This document shows positions 63,165 to 64,000 of a DNA stretch of 64,000 nt, piece after piece. A model generated the notes under the pieces. The model had not been told where the DNA came from and ran no database searches. It was given only the letters and a program-made list of their open reading frames with translations. Every line of letters starts with the position of its first letter. The first letter of the stretch is position 1. Source of the stretch: 66-474 sp040388785. GTDB taxonomy: Bacteria > Pseudomonadota > Gammaproteobacteria > Xanthomonadales > Rhodanobacteraceae. The DNA lies in contig JAZKBD010000018.1 in NCBI GenBank assembly GCA_040388785.1, positions 1 through 64,000 on the forward strand. The letters run 5' to 3'. The translations under genes were made by a program, and so were the position numbers.

Positions 63165-64000
63165 CCGCGCAGGTCCACCCAAACCCGAATCCGCGTTCGA
63201 TGCCGCGCGCCTGGTCAACCGTGCGACCGCGAAATTGCGCGCCTACGACCCGGGACACGACTTGCCGACGCTGCGCGAACGCTTCGGTGCGGCGATCGCG
63301 GAGCTGGGCTCGAACGAAAACCCGATCGGTCCCAGTCCGCGCGCACTGAAGGCGATGCGCATGGCGCTGGCCGAAACATTCCGCTATCCCGATCCGCGCG
63401 GCATGCTGCTGAAGCGCGCGCTGGCCGAACACTTGAATGTCGATGTCGGACGCATCGCGCTGGGCAATGGCTCGCACGAGTTGCTGATGCTGCTGGCGCA
63501 ATGCTTCGCCGATGCGAAGCACTCGGTCGTGTTCTCGCAGTTCGGCTTTGCGGTATTTCCGATCGCGACCGCCGCAGCCGGTGCGCGTGCGATCCGCGTC
63601 GCGGCGTTGCCGCGCAGTCATCGCAGTGCGCCTTGCGGACATGATCTCGATGCAATGGCCCGTGCGATCCGTGCCGACACGCGCATCGTCTATCTCGCCA
63701 ATCCGAACAATCCCACCGGCACCTGGTTCGACGATGCCGCGCTGGCAGCGTTTCTGGAAAGGGTGCCACGCAATGTGCTGGTCGTGGTGGACGAGGCGTA
63801 CCACGAATACGTGGACGCGCCGGGACTCACGGCTGCATTGGGGTTTGCGGACAAGTACCCGAACCTCATCGTGACGCGCACGTTCTCCAAGGCGTACGGA
63901 ATAGCCGGCGCGCGCGCGGGCTACCTGATCGCGCACCCAAGTGTGGTCGCAGTGCTGGAACGCCTGCGCGAATCCTTCAACGTCAACAATGTTGCGCTGG
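63157..64000 (+). CDS. hisC: Histidinol-phosphate aminotransferase (3' end outside window)
   Basis: The first 281 codons of a class II-like HisC are present and the gene runs off the window. Visible motifs are ELGSNENPIGPSP, FRYPDPRGMLLKRALAEHL, LGNGSHELLMLL, YLANPNNPTGTWF, VVVDEAYHEYV and the PLP Lys in TRTFSKAYGIAGARAGYL. The enzyme converts imidazole-acetol phosphate to histidinol phosphate, and many relatives also transaminate aromatic keto acids. ATG 63157 overlaps the serC stop. Confidence 0.94.
   Translation, partial: MASRAGPPKPESAFDAARLVNRATAKLRAYDPGHDLPTLRERFGAAIAELGSNENPIGPSPRALKAMRMALAETFRYPDPRGMLLKRALAEHLNVDVGRIALGNGSHELLMLLAQCFADAKHSVVFSQFGFAVFPIATAAAGARAIRVAALPRSHRSAPCGHDLDAMARAIRADTRIVYLANPNNPTGTWFDDAALAAFLERVPRNVLVVVDEAYHEYVDAPGLTAALGFADKYPNLIVTRTFSKAYGIAGARAGYLIAHPSVVAVLERLRESFNVNNVAL

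Overview
The window is GC-rich gammaproteobacterial chromosome. Gene content and order point to Xanthomonadales (Lysobacterales), probably a Rhodanobacteraceae-like genus. The main evidence is smc-zipA, scpA-scpB-rluB, nudJ-mnmA-hflD, clpS-clpA next to infA, serC followed by hisC, a Xanthomonas-type DUF482 protein beside aat, and several TonB-dependent receptors. It is a draft assembly: four runs of N (30 or 10 long) lie inside genes, and two neighbouring genes carry apparent single-base frameshifts. No prophage, insertion sequence or CRISPR array was seen.

Layout. 0-4 kb: prfB with its programmed +1 frameshift, a vapBC-like toxin-antitoxin pair wedged between prfB and lysS, then yciI-like and bolA-like genes. 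4-9.4 kb: smc, bracketed by two related inverted-repeat elements, then zipA and a PaiB-like flavoprotein. 9.4-15.3 kb: glutathione-dependent formaldehyde dehydrogenase and two TonB-dependent receptors, the second strongly PqqU/YncD-like. 15.3-20.7 kb: acyl-CoA-binding protein, phasin, aat, two acyltransferase-like genes, and an alpha/beta-hydrolase/cyclase fusion whose catalytic residues are lost in both domains. 20.7-36 kb: the E. coli-like trxB-ftsK-lolA-rarA-serS backbone, interrupted by ald, a serine hydrolase, and an accessory block (secreted NTF2-like protein, LytS/AlgZ-type kinase, LytTR regulator, two secreted beta-propeller proteins). It ends with a truncated tRNA-Ser copy, an array of tiny hairpins and an intact tRNA-Ser(UGA). 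36-42 kb: a YdeP-type molybdoprotein, azoR with a divergent LysR regulator, and a methionine/glutamine transaminase with its omega-amidase. 42-49.3 kb: ArsC-like, rluB, scpB and scpA on the minus strand, a PilZ protein behind a sigma-54-like promoter, a YXWGXW surface protein and fadD. 49.4-64 kb: two frameshifted genes, acnA, a ClC-CBS channel, hflD-mnmA-nudJ, clpS-clpA, infA, a tail-anchored FHA protein, serC and the start of hisC.

Most of the window is housekeeping: translation (prfB, lysS, serS, infA, aat, mnmA, rluB), chromosome organisation (smc, scpA, scpB, ftsK, rarA) and proteolysis (clpS, clpA). Both SMC partners, ScpA and ScpB, are present about 38 kb from smc.

The less ordinary signals are these: a dispersed family of mini-hairpins with GGA-type loops (four sites, including two identical 14-mers); the toxin-antitoxin pair translationally interlocked with lysS; the doubly degenerate hydrolase-cyclase protein; the LytTR/beta-propeller insertion; and the tRNA-Ser fragment that ends in the anticodon loop.
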